From Lates calcarifer (lineage: Eukaryota > Chordata > Actinopteri > Centropomidae): a DNA stretch of 64,000 nucleotides. The stretch spans positions 6,962,601-7,026,600 of the forward strand of contig NC_066838.1 in assembly GCF_001640805.2 (NCBI RefSeq), written 5' to 3'. Every line of letters starts with the position of its first letter. Positions within the stretch are counted from its first letter, which is position 1. Both the position numbers and the translations under genes were made by a program. The notes below the pieces were generated by a model. That model saw nothing but the letters and a program-made list of their open reading frames with translations, did not search any database and was not told the DNA's origin. Below are positions 41,201 to 63,234 of this stretch, in pieces.

Positions 41201-42681
41201 CTTAACTCGTCCGGCGACTTTCTTTACTCTTCTTTATGCATGTTTTTGCCTGGCTTTTGTCCAAGAGCTGGAGTTTCTAAAAACATTTTATCATCTATGA
41301 CAGAAAAGAAGAAAATTAGCGGTAGCATCTGATGACACAGCAGTGTGCAGTTACCATGCTTCCGTAAATAACAGAGATGACTGCACAAAAATCACTGGCA
41401 AAACAACTGTATCACAGGAAAATAATTAGATTTTTTTTGTCAGTATTTTACGAATGAACTGCCCTGGGGTCGTTAAATAGTGTGCCAGAGAGCCAGTAAT
41501 AATGTCGAGCCCTGCTGTTTATTCTGCCCTCTAATGGACAAAAAGTCTTTAATGCAGCTTTAAGATTGAAACATGGACCAACTCACAAGACAAGAAATAA
41601 TCATCCACTGAACTATTACAAGCATGTATTTTCTAATCACTAACAAAAGGCCAGAAATATTATTACATTATTTTCAATACCAATTATTTTTGCTTCCGAA
41701 TGTTAGTCTACATAACACGAGTTTAATCACATGACTGAAAACCATCAAATAATACGTCAGTTGTGTTATTAGAATAGAATAGGCTTTTATTATTACAGAG
41801 ATAATGAATGTGTTGAACTCTTGTCTTCATCTCTGACTTTATTTCAAGTTTGAACCAAAGTCACACTCAGATACTAAAAACCTTTGAGCCAAGGAAACCC
41901 ACTTCCCTTATTTATGGAGTCACTGCCCTGTAATCATAGAGTAACGTGAATTTATCATCTTCCTATTTCAATTTCTAAACAGAATATTTTCCTACATTTA
42001 TTGCAACATTTTTCAGTCAAATGTCAGAAAAATGAGAAGTGACATTGACAAATGTGGAAAAACTCAATAAAAGTGTATTTGTGGGCATGTGTTTCAAAAT
42101 ACTGGAGTGACTGTTTATTTCCTCATCAGTAATGGGACAGTCAAGATTAGTTAAGGACGTTGTTAAGAGAGGATCCTGTCGTCTCACTTCTCCATGCAAG
42201 AAACTTCATCACTGTTGCTAAAACAGTGATTAAGTCTAGCCACATGGCTCAGACTTTCTGTTTGCTTGAAGACATTTCTGTAATGGCTGTACATTTCACA
42301 AATGTCTGAGGTGGTGCAACACAGGTCACACCACAAGGTTGTTTCCAGAATTTCTCAAGTGACCTAAAGCAACAACAACTGTAATTTGAACCCACACAGC
42401 AGAAACTCAGTCAGGTTACTGTGCTTTGACAGTGAGCCCTACTTCACTCAAATCCTTAAGTACATAAAGTATGTAGTCACCTGGTAATACAATTCTTCTG
42501 ACTTTTAACTTTCTCCTCTCCTGCACACCTACCTGTACTCAGAGCTGCTGACTGAGGAGGTGCTCAGGCTACGGGTCTTCCTGTTGCGTCGAGCCAGGCT
42601 GCGGCCGGAGACCTCCCCTCCATCACAAGTGGAGCAGCAGTATGGAGCAGCTTCCACTCGCACCACCTCTCCACCGTCCAT
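28453..42681 (-). CDS. nadk: NAD kinase, cytosolic (ATP:NAD+ 2'-phosphotransferase)
   Basis: Eleven coding exons join in frame: 42533-42681, 39796-39879, 32323-32452, 32089-32197, 31900-31985, 31707-31809, 31485-31627, 30697-30796, 29479-29636, 29106-29188 and 28453-28600, giving 430 aa (human about 446). It phosphorylates NAD+ to NADP+ with ATP in the cytosol and so feeds the NADPH pool. The GGDG motif is in [15 protein letters not shown]; the NAD-site block [15 protein letters not shown] and the [19 protein letters not shown] block are intact. The N terminus holds a serine/arginine-rich stretch ([20 protein letters not shown]) that in the human protein is a phosphorylation region. The C terminus ends in a short acidic tail (SSEDEEF) instead of the long human Glu run. 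The start ATG lies 14 bases inside its exon; a noncoding exon is at about 43.5 kb. The intron between the second and third coding exons is about 7.3 kb. Confidence 0.97.
29850..30060 (+). repeat. Teleost dispersed repeat (GGGGCCGCAACTAAAAATTG type) in a nadk intron
   Basis: 'ctggggccgcaactaaaaattgattatcgatgagcagattaattgtttagtctatgtcag' keeps the order of an abundant fish repeat whose consensus reads 'gggctgcaactaacgattattttc...attaatcg...ggtctataaaatgtcag'. Recognised from memory. Confidence 0.6.
32528..32577 (-). repeat. Hairpin in a nadk intron
   Basis: TTACATCAGCTATGA (32528-32542) pairs perfectly with TCATAGCTGATGTAA (32563-32577). A few more pairs with one mismatch extend into the loop. 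It lies about 75 bases upstream, in transcript order, of the exon at 32323-32452. Confidence 0.85.
33730..33785. repeat. TTTA-type low-complexity run
   Basis: 'actttatttatttatttatatttatttactttg' is a short TTTA microsatellite, possibly a retroposon tail, in a nadk intron. Confidence 0.7.
35234..35266 (+). repeat. (AGC)11 trinucleotide repeat, intronic in nadk
   Basis: Pure AGC/CAG tract of 33 bases; on the nadk sense strand it reads CTG repeats. The surrounding 35.15-35.55 kb is more GC-rich than the rest of the intron. Confidence 0.95.
36930..37160 (-). repeat. Degenerate teleost dispersed repeat in a nadk intron
   Basis: 'ctgtcgattaatcagtcatag' and, further on, 'gattaattaataatgtcgataattggtagctc' fit a reversed, decayed copy of the repeat family seen at 29.86 kb. 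Confidence 0.4.
37190..37370 (+). repeat. Intronic duplication, copy 1
   Basis: Matches 38665-38910 in the same orientation: AATATGCAGGGGAGGATGAG, GATGTCATTCAGCTTCACGC, AAGGTTTTGATGCATG and CTGCCTGATTTAAAGA occur in the same order. Copy 1 lacks about 50-60 bases present in the middle of copy 2. Confidence 0.85.
38665..38910 (+). repeat. Intronic duplication, copy 2
   Basis: Second copy of the block at 37190-37370, about 1.5 kb downstream on the plus strand, diverged by roughly 10-20% by eye. It has additional internal sequence around 38760-38810. Confidence 0.85.
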
Positions 42682-43511
42682 CTCAGACAGCCAAGCTGGA
42701 AGAACACAGACAGGGCACATCAATCATTCATGAAGCCAGAGTTAAATGTGAACAGGCTAACAATTATTAGTCAATTTAGTTACACAATTAGACATCCCTG
42801 ATCTAAATCTCCGTTCCAAACCTCGTTGAAAAAATGGCAATTTAATTGATACTTCGAAAAAACGCGAAAAACGGACAGAATATTATTTCACACGTACTAT
42901 ACGCTAATAGGTAAAAGTCGACCTATAATTCGGCACTAATACCATCCACCAGGCTGCACACATTTGGGCGACTTTTATTATCCGTTTAATGTCTTCGACT
43001 AATCACAGAAAATACAATACTGTGCAGCTGAAACAATTCAACAGGTTGACATGAATATGACATGAAGTGCTACCGACATTTCTGAAACGCTCTGAAGTTC
43101 TGATAAAGTGTAAAGCTGTATATTAGCGGAGTTTTTTCATTTTTGATCTCAGATGAATTATAGGTTTTCAAGAGTTCCACCATGAGAGGTTATCCAAGGC
43201 TAACCAGCTAGAAAAAATAGCTATAACCTAGCTACATCGTATATTATCATGTTAAAGCTAAACAAGGCTGCCAGCCCGCAGCAAGGTAGCTTTATGAGAA
43301 CAGAAATGTATAAAAAATCGAATTATTGATAAACGTTAGCTACCGCAAGACCTCCACCGACAGGCGGCTGTTTAGCGGATGAATGGCGCCGGCTCCAGAT
43401 GGCAGAATATCCACACTTAGCTAACTAATAGCGTTGAGCTAGTTAGCAAGCTATGCTAGTAGTTATACATATTCAGTACAAAGCCTTAATATCATCCGCT
43501 TTCAACACTAC

Positions 43512-43600
43512 CTGATTCCCAAATCGTTACAGTTGACAACGCGAATCTGGAGCGCAGCAAACTGCCGTGGGATCAGTTCCTCGCCATCAATTCATCAGTT
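43512..43600 (-). other. nadk: Probable noncoding first exon of nadk
   Basis: The minus strand reads TTGGGAATCAG followed by the donor gtagtgttg, with the exon edge at 43512. The sequence upstream in the transcript is CpG-bearing and free of ATG near the donor. It would splice to the acceptor at 42695/42696. The transcription start is estimated at about 43.6 kb. Confidence 0.5.
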
Positions 43601-44049
43601 AATAACATTAGACCATCTTATTTACAAAAGAGCTGTCAACAGTCAGCTCATCACTTCCTGACACCGACTGACCAATCACAGGCTCTCTGCTCACCGACGT
43701 CATGTTGCATGACCTCACCAAAATGAGCAAAACAAAACTTTTAGATAATTTGAGGATTTTAGAATAATAAACAACCATGTAATCATATAACAGAGAAATC
43801 ACATTTTAGTTGTGCACACTGTGAAGCTGCCAACTTGGCATTTTAATTAAATCAGTCGTAAAGATACAGCTACTGTTTGAATTAAGTGATAATCCACTAT
43901 ATTAACAGTTTACAGTCATCATGTTGACTCCTCTGTTCATATATTAACAGGCTGTGTAATTAACCATGTGTGGATTTACAACTGAATGCACTTGTGCATC
44001 ATTTATCTTTAATCTTTTATCTTTTTAATTAGGAACATAATAACAGTGG

Positions 44050-44053
<4 letters not shown>

Positions 44054-44140
<87 letters not shown>
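44054..44140 (+). repeat. Compound microsatellite (TA)n then (AG)15
   Basis: Alternating TA up to about 44107, a short interruption, then pure AG from 44111 to 44140. Confidence 0.97.
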
Positions 44141-44142
<2 letters not shown>

Positions 44143-44692
44143 CTATATGTGGCTATTTGAAAAATTCCAGTGTTGTCTGTACTACACGTCTGCAGTGATG
44201 AAACCTGACTGAGTGTGGTCTGACCACTCTGCAGGACCAACTCTGGATCATCTCCCAGATTTAGTTCAAAGTTTAGTGCCCAACCTGTGAACCAGAGTGT
44301 GAGAGCGCCACCAGCTGGCTCTGATTCGGTTTAACTCAAACTGTATGTGTGTGTGTGTGCCTCATAGCAAATATTCATGAGTCAAATCTTTTCTCAAATT
44401 GTATTCTATTTGTCCTATTGAAGAGTATTTAACCCTCTAAAATAATAATAATAATAATGAATGTTTTCAAAGACATGTTGTTAAATTAGCATGTTTAGCC
44501 GTGACCAGTGGGCCTGTCATGATTTGACTTCAGTTGTCCACAATTCATATCACTTCATTTCTCACATAGATTTTTTCCTCAAACTCTAATGCAGGCTCCT
44601 GAATGCTGGGTCATATTATTCAACACTACATAAGAAATAAATGAGCTCTGATGTAATCATTTAATATGCAATATTACTGCTGGAATAAAAGC

Positions 44693-44715
44693 AAAAAAAA
44701 AAAAAAAAAAAAAAA
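44693..44715 (+). repeat. Poly(A) run of 23 bases
   Basis: Uninterrupted A tract in the nadk-gnb1 spacer, possibly a retroposon tail. Confidence 0.95.
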
Positions 44716-45492
44716 CATATCACATATCAAAACCTGACATATAATGTGCATACTATACCTGTATTAGTGAAGTATTTTTACTTTACAGACTACATCTTAA
44801 TCTGTGCTTTTATTTAGTGAGCACTATATGGTGATTAAATATTAAGTTACATTATTTTAAAACAATATAGATTATATATTCTTCTATTTGACATGTATAC
44901 AGTATTTTACATATTTAAAATCTGGCCTCAAAACTCCTTCGTTACACTTCATGTTATGACCAGCAGAAGGCGATAAAGACCAGGAAGTATCCCAACATAT
45001 ATTGAGCCATACTGGGTTTTACAGGGACCAGCACCTGAAGGGGGGTCACTGGTCTGACTCTCAGGCCTGCCAGGGAACACGTCAGAGAGTTAGTGGTGGA
45101 AATGCCCTTTAGCAAGGCATTCAACACCTGACAACTGAGAGAAGGCATCTCTGCTAAATAAATGTGACTTAACCACAGACACAGCAGAGGCTGATGACAG
45201 TGACGGTCTGCGGTTTCAGTCTCGATCCTCACAATAACTACACATAGAAACAGGACTGTAGAGTGTCGGTTTACTCTCAGTGTAAGGCTGATGGACCTGC
45301 TGTGAGCGGCTGCCTTCATGCAGGGAGAAGAGAGCGTACAGAGGAGCCAGGCTGATTCAACAGTGGATAAGAAATTGTTTATTTGACTTGAACATAATTA
45401 CAAGGAAACCAAACAGTCTGCAACATTCTAGCTCCAGTGGGAACCGCTCTAAGTGAATCACACTCAACACAGTAGGTCATCTCAAACTGCTT

Positions 45493-45498
45493 TTTATT
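45493..45498 (-). terminator. gnb1: gnb1 poly(A) signal (AATAAA)
   Basis: Minus-strand AATAAA followed by CTACTGTGTTGAGTGTG, a G/U-rich downstream element. This gives a long gnb1 3' UTR of about 2.6 kb (about 45478-48113), rich in A and T homopolymers such as those around 46.15-46.2 kb and 46.58-46.62 kb. A second hexamer at 45378-45383 could serve instead. Confidence 0.55.
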
Positions 45499-48113
45499 AC
45501 ATCTTAAATAACAGTACATTTTAATATAGTTTCTATCTTGCATCCAGCTTTCGGTTGTACACTGACTGACTTTAAAATTAAATACAAAAGGTGAAAAGGG
45601 AACAGTGGGGGTGCAGAGCTCTACAGTTATTTGATGGAGAAAGAGAGAAAAGGAAAGGGAATTTAATTAATTTTTAATATTTTTTATTTCATTTTATTTT
45701 TTGCCAACTCCAGGCCTAACGCACAATTACAGCACATTTTTTGTACAGAATGTCGCAGAGAAAAAACAGAATGGAAAAAATGTCACTACTGCTAAAGAAA
45801 GAGCGTCTCTGTTTACAAGGAGAAGGGAACAACAGAAAGTTCTGCCATTCAGATGCTGCAAGATTTTTTTTTTTCATTTTTTATTAAAGGACAGAAAAAA
45901 ACCTGTTATAAAATGTTTTTCTTGTAAGTGGAATTTTGTTTGCTACAGTAGGAATGAAAATTTATTTGTTCCATTTGAGTTTGTGTATGTTTAGGTGAAT
46001 GAATGTACGTATGCATGTGTGTACAATTTAAACATTTACGTTAAGTCTTAATTTGTGGAATCCCTCCCAAGTATGGACCATTATAACCGTTTATGTTGCA
46101 GGGTTTGCTTCTCAAGTGCATAGCTTTGACATTTTAGTTGAATCATGTATGCACAGAGTAGCCAAAAACAAAAAGAAAAAAAAGAAAAAAAAAGAAAAGA
46201 AAAAGAAAAATATAAATACCATTGTATTGATATATTCAACAGGTTATTTTCTTAAAGAAAAACATCAAAGGACTTAATTCCATATGCACCTTTTTAAGCA
46301 ATTCTACAGCATGCGATTCTAAGAGATAACCCACCCATGGCAGACAACCAAAATCTTTTTTTTTTTCGTTTTTAACTTAAAAAGTTTCAATATCATTATT
46401 TTCAAACATTGATTTATACAACATGTCATTCACAGAGTAGTAACTGCATTTCCAAGCACGGAATGGGCACCTCTGTTAAAAGAGAAACGTCCGGATTGTA
46501 ACCGGGCTAAAGTGGAGGTACTCCCTACCCGACCAAATCACATCACCGGTCCCAACCACGGGCAACAGAAACAAGGGAAAAAAAAACGAAATTAAAGGAG
46601 AAAAAAAAAAAAAAGAATAAAAAGGGGGGCGGGTGGATTATGATCCGATGGGTTAATCTTCATTTAATTATTCTACACTGTCGCCAGACAAAAAGGTGTA
46701 AGAATGGTTAAAATGGTTTGTTTTTTTTTGTTGTTTTTCGTTTTAAAAACGAGCATTCATTATCATAAACAGCATGTGCTTGGTTAGTTAACTTTTTTTT
46801 CTTTAGACATTATTCTATATATGCAAAGTTTAATTTTTGTGCAAACAAAGATTCGTGGACTACACTGGAAAAAAAAGAAACAGTAAAAGTATCATGGGAC
46901 TAAATATACAGAAGGGCCGGAAGTGGCTCGAGGACTCCCTGTTGAAGCTCAATTCTCTCGCTTTGTTCTCCAGTGGGATAAAGCTGGATTTAAAATGACA
47001 TGATCTGGAGGTTCTTTTATTTTTCAACTTAAAAACATTCTCTAAAATGTGTAAAGACTAGGAAATAAAACAAAGCTTTGATCCTCATTTGAAACATTAA
47101 CTGACAGTTACCTGATCTACTTCTCTTTAACAAAAAAAGAATCATGAAAACAACAGAGAAACAAAAAGGAACAAAAAGCTATGAAGAGTTAGATCACTGT
47201 CATAATAACCTTCACTCAGACCTGTGTATAATGAGGACGCAGGACACGTTTGCTTGGTGGTGGCGGCAGCGGTGGTGGTGGGGTGTTTGTATTTTCACTT
47301 ACTACAATACCAGACCATGGTCATGGGAGGAATGCACAATTTTTCCCTCCATTCCGTTTAGAAACCACTAAATTCCTCAAGCTTTTTTTTTTCTTTTCTT
47401 GTTTTTTTTTTGTAGCTGAATGAGTGACAGACAATTGTGCTCTTTTAAATGAGAAGGAGAGAGAGAGAGAATTTTTGCCCTTGATAGTTTTTTGGGGTGT
47501 TTGGAGTCAGTATCATGGTGTTTTTTGAAAAGATTGGATATGCAATAAAATTGAACATTGTGATGTTGGAATGGTCTTCCGCTCAACTTTGGAGTCCGGA
47601 TGCCATCTGGAAAAAAAAAAAAACACAAACACAAAGAAACATATTAAGTATCATGACTCAGCAATATTACTCATTCACCAGACAGCTGGAAAATTACTCC
47701 ATCAAGCATTCATCATATGTGCATGTCACTTTGATTATGAGCAGTAACAAATATTCACAAACTGGTGACAAAAATGTTCATGTATTTATTTTACTCATGT
47801 TTAAGACGTAAAACTACAAGTCCAACGTCATCATCAAGTTACTGATTTTAAAAAGAGATCAGACAGAATCTAAAAGAAAAAAGATCTAGCTGGAAACTTT
47901 AAATTTAACACAGGCCACTCAGGTAAGAGAATTCTACTATATTTAGTGAATGTGATATTATACATAATGTTTGGTTTCACTTCACGTTTCATATGTTGCA
48001 CCTTCATTTCCAACCCCCAGGTGGCAGTAAACACAAACTCTGGCTGTTACCAAACAATCACTAACAGACACACACTGAAAACCCTCCACTCTCAGTTCAT
48101 TTACCTTCAGACT

Positions 48114-58216
<10,103 letters not shown>

Positions 58217-58266
58217 TTTCCTCTGCTAATGGTGTGCTTCGCTCCGCCGCCTAGACTCTTGCTGAT
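58217..58266 (-). other. gnb1: gnb1 5' untranslated part of the start-codon exon
   Basis: The minus-strand acceptor (ctcctccag) ends at 58267 and is followed by 50 untranslated bases before the ATG, including AGGCGGCGGAGC. The first exon itself is not located; it may lie beyond the right edge. Confidence 0.6.
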
Positions 58267-61200
58267 CTGGAGGAGACAAGAAAAGAAAGGCTCAACTTAC
58301 AGACAACATGCAGCTCCTTTCCTGTTTGTAGAAACTGATGACTGTTTAATGTGAATTAAAGCACACCAAATAACATATTGCACAAAGTGTGCTTTGTCTT
58401 CCATGATGGTTTTAGGAACATGGTTACTTCAACAAAATGCAGCTGAGGACCACACAGTGTCTCTTAAATCCAGTATGTAAGGCCCAGACAAAGTTGCAGT
58501 GAATCACAACAGCCCAGCTCTTTCTAGACAGCTCAAGACTTGTCCTTGCCAGCTTGAAACTGTTACCTAGCAACAAGCACTAGGCAGCTACTTTAGGCTT
58601 AAGATGACAATTTTGAGGATGATGTTGAATTTGTTCTCTCTCCCAAACAACAACAAACCCTCGACTAAACATCTAGTCACACTAAGCAGCTGATAACCAT
58701 TCCTCAACAGCCATGGTGAAAATAATAAAAAGTTTTTAAAAATCCACTTGACCATACAGGACCAAAACACGTACCCCGGTAATGACTCAAAACTAAACAA
58801 GGATTTAGATTTAGAGATATGAAGGAAGTGGAGAGGCAGAACAGAAGACCAGCCTGGGTTTCGTTGCACCACTGGAACCCCGAGGAGCTAAGCTGATGGG
58901 CAGGGTCTGCAGAGGCTGTCAGTGCTCTGGCCTCTGGACTCTAAACTCTCCTCCAATGTCATCCCTGTAATCCTGGGACACAGTTGATTCAGCTCCTCCA
59001 GCCAAATCCGGTTAAGACAAAACCTGCTGATGATCCTAAAAGCAGTGGCTATCCCGCTGACCCCAATCCTCTGGTTGACGCTCTTAACTCTGACACTTTC
59101 ACTCTCCATAGAAAGACTGATTTACAAATAAGAAAAATACTATTGTAACAATTGTGACATCTGGCCTACAGGCTCAGAGCATCCTCGACACTGATGGAAG
59201 GCAGATCGTGGGTTGTACAATCATCACTACTTCTAGTGGCCGGATAAGTCACAGCAAGTCAGCAGATAAAACTTTCCACTGAAATGTTAACTCCAGGATG
59301 ATTCATAATTACAGCAACAACATCCAGAGAAGTAAATTAAGGAACTGTCTTCCCTTGACGCTCTCTTCTCTCATCCACTCAAGGACCAATTATCCTCACA
59401 ATTATTAAAAACTAAACTTTGATACAGGGAAAACTCTATGATCTATATATAGAAGCTATAGAAAACTATAGAAGCATCTGTCCTGCCAGCAGACCTTACC
59501 TCCCTTTTTCCCTGGGTTTCGATATAGGTCCTTTGTCCTGGGGAGTGTCGAGACCTTCTGAATGAACACCTTATCCTTCAAACACCTGACATCTCCCGGG
59601 CTACCTGTCACCTGATTGGCCAGTGCTGCTAAATGGGTCTGCACCTAAGCAAGGCGCCTTAACCCCCTAATCTTGGTGATAAAAACGTCTCATGGTGATA
59701 TCACTGGCTAATGCTTGTCTTCTCTGTAACAGCCCTCTCTGTGTAACAGGTAATGAAACCCACCAATTGACTTATCAGTAAAGGCTATGGTCAGCATATT
59801 TCACCACATGCATACCAAACTGTGAAATGTGAACATTTGGAAAAAGTGTATTAGGCCTTAGGTGTGATCCACTGGCTGATCTGGTCTAGGTTCAGGTGAT
59901 TCAAATACTGCACAATATAAATAACACAACAATACCTGTACTGCTGGCAATTCTGTCCATGAAGTCAACCAGTTCGTTTCCATTTTCTTTGTCTCATGCC
60001 ACATTTTTACCTTATTTGAATTATTTATCAAAAATCAACTAAAAGGCATAATTGCATCCTGCTAACACCATTAATCTGACCACAGGGATGGTGAAGCATG
60101 ACAGTGAGTAGAAATAAATACTTTCGTCACTTGATATTCAGACTCTGCTGCTCTACTGTTTTGTCTCATGCTGTTGGTTCTTCGCTGTAAATGTTTTCAA
60201 ACTCTGCAAAGGGCCACTGATCCTGCTCCTCACGTACAGAGGAACTGTGGTCCAGAACTACAGGGGTGGAGTCTGCAGTGCTAAATGTTGCCTTGTGGTT
60301 GCTACTATATGTGAACAGCATCCTTTCTGTATGTAAGCCAGCACTGGTTGTCCCAGCTTTAAATAACAATGCAAGAGAGGTCACAACCAGTAAATCCTTT
60401 GCAGGCCTTTATTGGCTACTAACTAGTTAACTAGTTACTTTATTGGCAACTAACTAAGTGTTCGGGCAATCGTGGTCAATTTGTCTGTGAATATATACGA
60501 TCAAATAAATGTACATGGTGTCAATAAAAAGAATGGAGAACAAGATGTTAGAACAAAGGAAGTCTATTGCTCCTGCACAAATGACAGAAATATGATAATC
60601 ATACCCAATATTCATTATTTTGTTAATTTATTGTCATAATGTGCTGCTCTGGCTCTCAGTCAGTTGTCTGTCTCTGAAAGGTTTATGCTTGTAGACTGGT
60701 TCAATGTCTCACCTGCAACATTACTGCACTGGTTATACATCACATGTAAATGGCCAGTCAACACTGTTCTCCATCCATTCAGCTGAAGTTACAATAAACT
60801 TTACAATCACTATAGTCTATACTTAGTTTTCATTTCTACTGTGCAAATGTATATTGAGACCAAAGAGTGTTTTTGGGTCTCTGTGATTACTAATAATCTG
60901 TACCTGTACTGGCCCTGAAAAAAACAAACAAAAAAACAAAATAAAAACAAAACATACTGACTGACCCCTGTTTAGATGAAAATAAAACCACCCAACTTAG
61001 TCATTTAAAGTCTGTCACATGCTGGACTCCTTATGGTTAATAGGCAGGTTATTAGCTTTAATTTAAGCATCTTTAAATCTAAATTGGATCCTTTAAAATA
61101 CAGCCTGTCAAACAAAATCTAATACAGTGAATAGAATTAAAGCAAAAACTGAAGTAGTCTATGATCCATTTACATAAGGAAAAGCTTGGCATCTCTCCAC

Positions 61201-61647
61201 GTCTGTACTGCAGCTATCTTCACTTCTCTCTTGCTTTAAGGGCTTTTTGCCGTCACTTTAACAATTGAAACACATGCTCAAATGGACTGAGGTCAGGTGA
61301 TCGATGCAGCCTGTCAGGCACATTCCACTGTTTGGTCCTTAAAAAAAAAAAACTTTCCTAAAATTGTCTCTGTTCGCTGATGTTCTGTATGAATGAATTA
61401 TAATCACTACTCCCTGGCCTCTAAACTGCAAAAAATCTGATGAGAGGTAATTTCATATGGATGAAATCTGAAAGAATAGATAAAAACATAAAATAAGGCA
61501 GTGCTCTTTACTGGTGATTAGTATTAGGTGTGATTCAGAAGACTCTTTTTCCCTTGTGCTGGTGGTGGGAGTGTTGAAACCACTGGCAGCCCAACAGATA
61601 GAGCCTCGACTTCACTGCCTTCTCTTTCTGCCAGCTATTTTTAGAGA

Positions 61648-61690
61648 GGTGGTGGGGGAGGAGGAGGAGGAGAAAGAGGAGGAGGGAAGC
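61648..61690 (+). repeat. GGA/GAG-rich simple repeat
   Basis: 'ggtggtgggggaggaggaggaggagaaagaggaggaggg' purine tract, able to form triplex-like structures. No exon is attached to it. Confidence 0.85.
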
Positions 61691-63170
61691 AGACTTCACA
61701 TTTTCCAGCCACTCCTATCAGCTCCGACATCTCGAGCACAACACACTGAGAAGGAGAGAGGAAGTGTAATTCGACTCCACACACACACAAATGCATTTCA
61801 TTGGTATTTCTCCTTCCCATACCGCGATGATCATGCATGCACCATTCATTTCCACACCATACACACTTAACAGTGGGCTACATGTGTTTCTTTATGCAGG
61901 ACACATAATGATAAAGTAATGTGAGTGGACAAAAAAATATTTTTACAGAAAAAAATGATAATGAGAGAATTTTCAATTTTCTTAACCTGGTTCTGTAACC
62001 ACAGATGTACGGTGTTAAGGACAAGGACAACAAAAAATTGTACTGTTCCACTACTACTGGCACAGATAAACAAAAGTGGACCTCTGATAAGACTGACAGT
62101 GTATTTTTTAGATATTAAAAGGCTTGATGATGAAAGGCTTCCTGAAATACAAAATCAAAGTGTGAAGTGATCACACAAATCACAGGATGGTCTAGTGGGG
62201 TTTGGCAGTAGATTTCTGGGGCAGAGGGGAGACTCCACCCAGATGTCACAAGGGGTGGGGTAGGTAGTGAGATGTTCTGGTGCACAAGAGGATAGAGGCA
62301 AGAGAGGCAAGCTGGAGGACAGAGCCAGATTAAACTAATGAGAGTGAACAAGCAGAGGACAATTGGGAGGGGAGCTGCTAATTAACCCCTTGGTGAAGGG
62401 GAGTGAGGCTCGGTAAGCTTCCTGGCATTAAACACTGAGCACAGGAGGCCTACACTTACTTCACCCTGGATTTCTGGGCCTTCTCAAAATATAGCTTTTC
62501 TCCTCTGGTTTTTAGTCAAACACAGTCTGAACACAAAAAGCATGACGTATAATGTTCAAAGTGTCGAGGTACTCTGAGGTTGAATGATCTACATTACACT
62601 ATTACATCATTCTGTATGCACAAGGCACAAAATAACAAATGTCCCACTACTGTGGCAACATTTTAATGATTATCTATGTGACGTGACTGATGAGCAGAGG
62701 CAAACACAATCAAATGATAACACAACTGTCAGTGATGGGTTTTCACTACCATTTTCCCCATGGAGCACAATGTTCTTTTTCCACTCCAAAGATGCTGAAC
62801 TGTATTTTTAGATCAGTCTCACATTCAGGGTTTTTGTTAAATACTAGAATACTACACCTGTAAACAGGCTGAATCTGAATATGTATCTTTCTTTTGTATC
62901 TATGTAGCTTAGGCCTTTTGCAAAGTCAAAAACTGTTGTTCAATGGACCTAAAGTCTGGTTTTTATCATCAGAAAGCACTTAAATCAAATATCATAGCAC
63001 ATAGCACACGTCTAAAATCACCTTCATAAAAAGATCGTGCTGTAAAATAATGACATTCATCATATGTTTCAAATTTGATATTTGCCCCAAACTGTAACAA
63101 GTGTCTTCATGTCTTCAGGTTACCACAGCAGAATAGAAAACAACAGTGAATCATTACTGGCAAAGAGCTG

Positions 63171-63234
63171 TGTATGGCCAGTACCAATCCATTAAAAATG
63201 CCTGCATCTTTAATGGATTGATACTGGCTATACA
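63171..63234 (+). repeat. Long hairpin, 26-bp stem with 12-base loop
   Basis: The arm 63171-63196 pairs with 63209-63234, with only two mismatches by eye, around the loop AATGCCTGCATC. Length and loop size resemble a small-RNA precursor or a short palindromic MITE. Expression cannot be judged. Confidence 0.85.

Larger units (their letters stand above)
43600..45478. other. Intergenic spacer between the nadk promoter and gnb1 3' end
   Basis: No gene is supported. It carries a (TA)n-(AG)n compound microsatellite at 44054-44140 and a poly(A) run at 44693-44715. A stretch near 45.05-45.18 kb with 'tttagcaaggcattcaacacctgac' resembles a common fish repeat containing 'ttgagcaaggcac'. The open frame there is attributed to that repeat. 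Confidence 0.5.

Noticed and set aside
44054..44140. Long TA/AG tract as a possible origin or structural element
   Set aside because: Ordinary compound microsatellite; nothing else around it supports a special role.
44954..45319. Open frame of 121 codons on the minus strand between nadk and gnb1
   Set aside because: Overlaps repeat-like sequence ('agcaaggcattcaacacctgac') and shows no gene-like features.
61514..61870. Open frame of 118 codons on the plus strand
   Set aside because: Its length is produced by reading through the GGA-rich simple repeat (runs of Glu) and a CA repeat.
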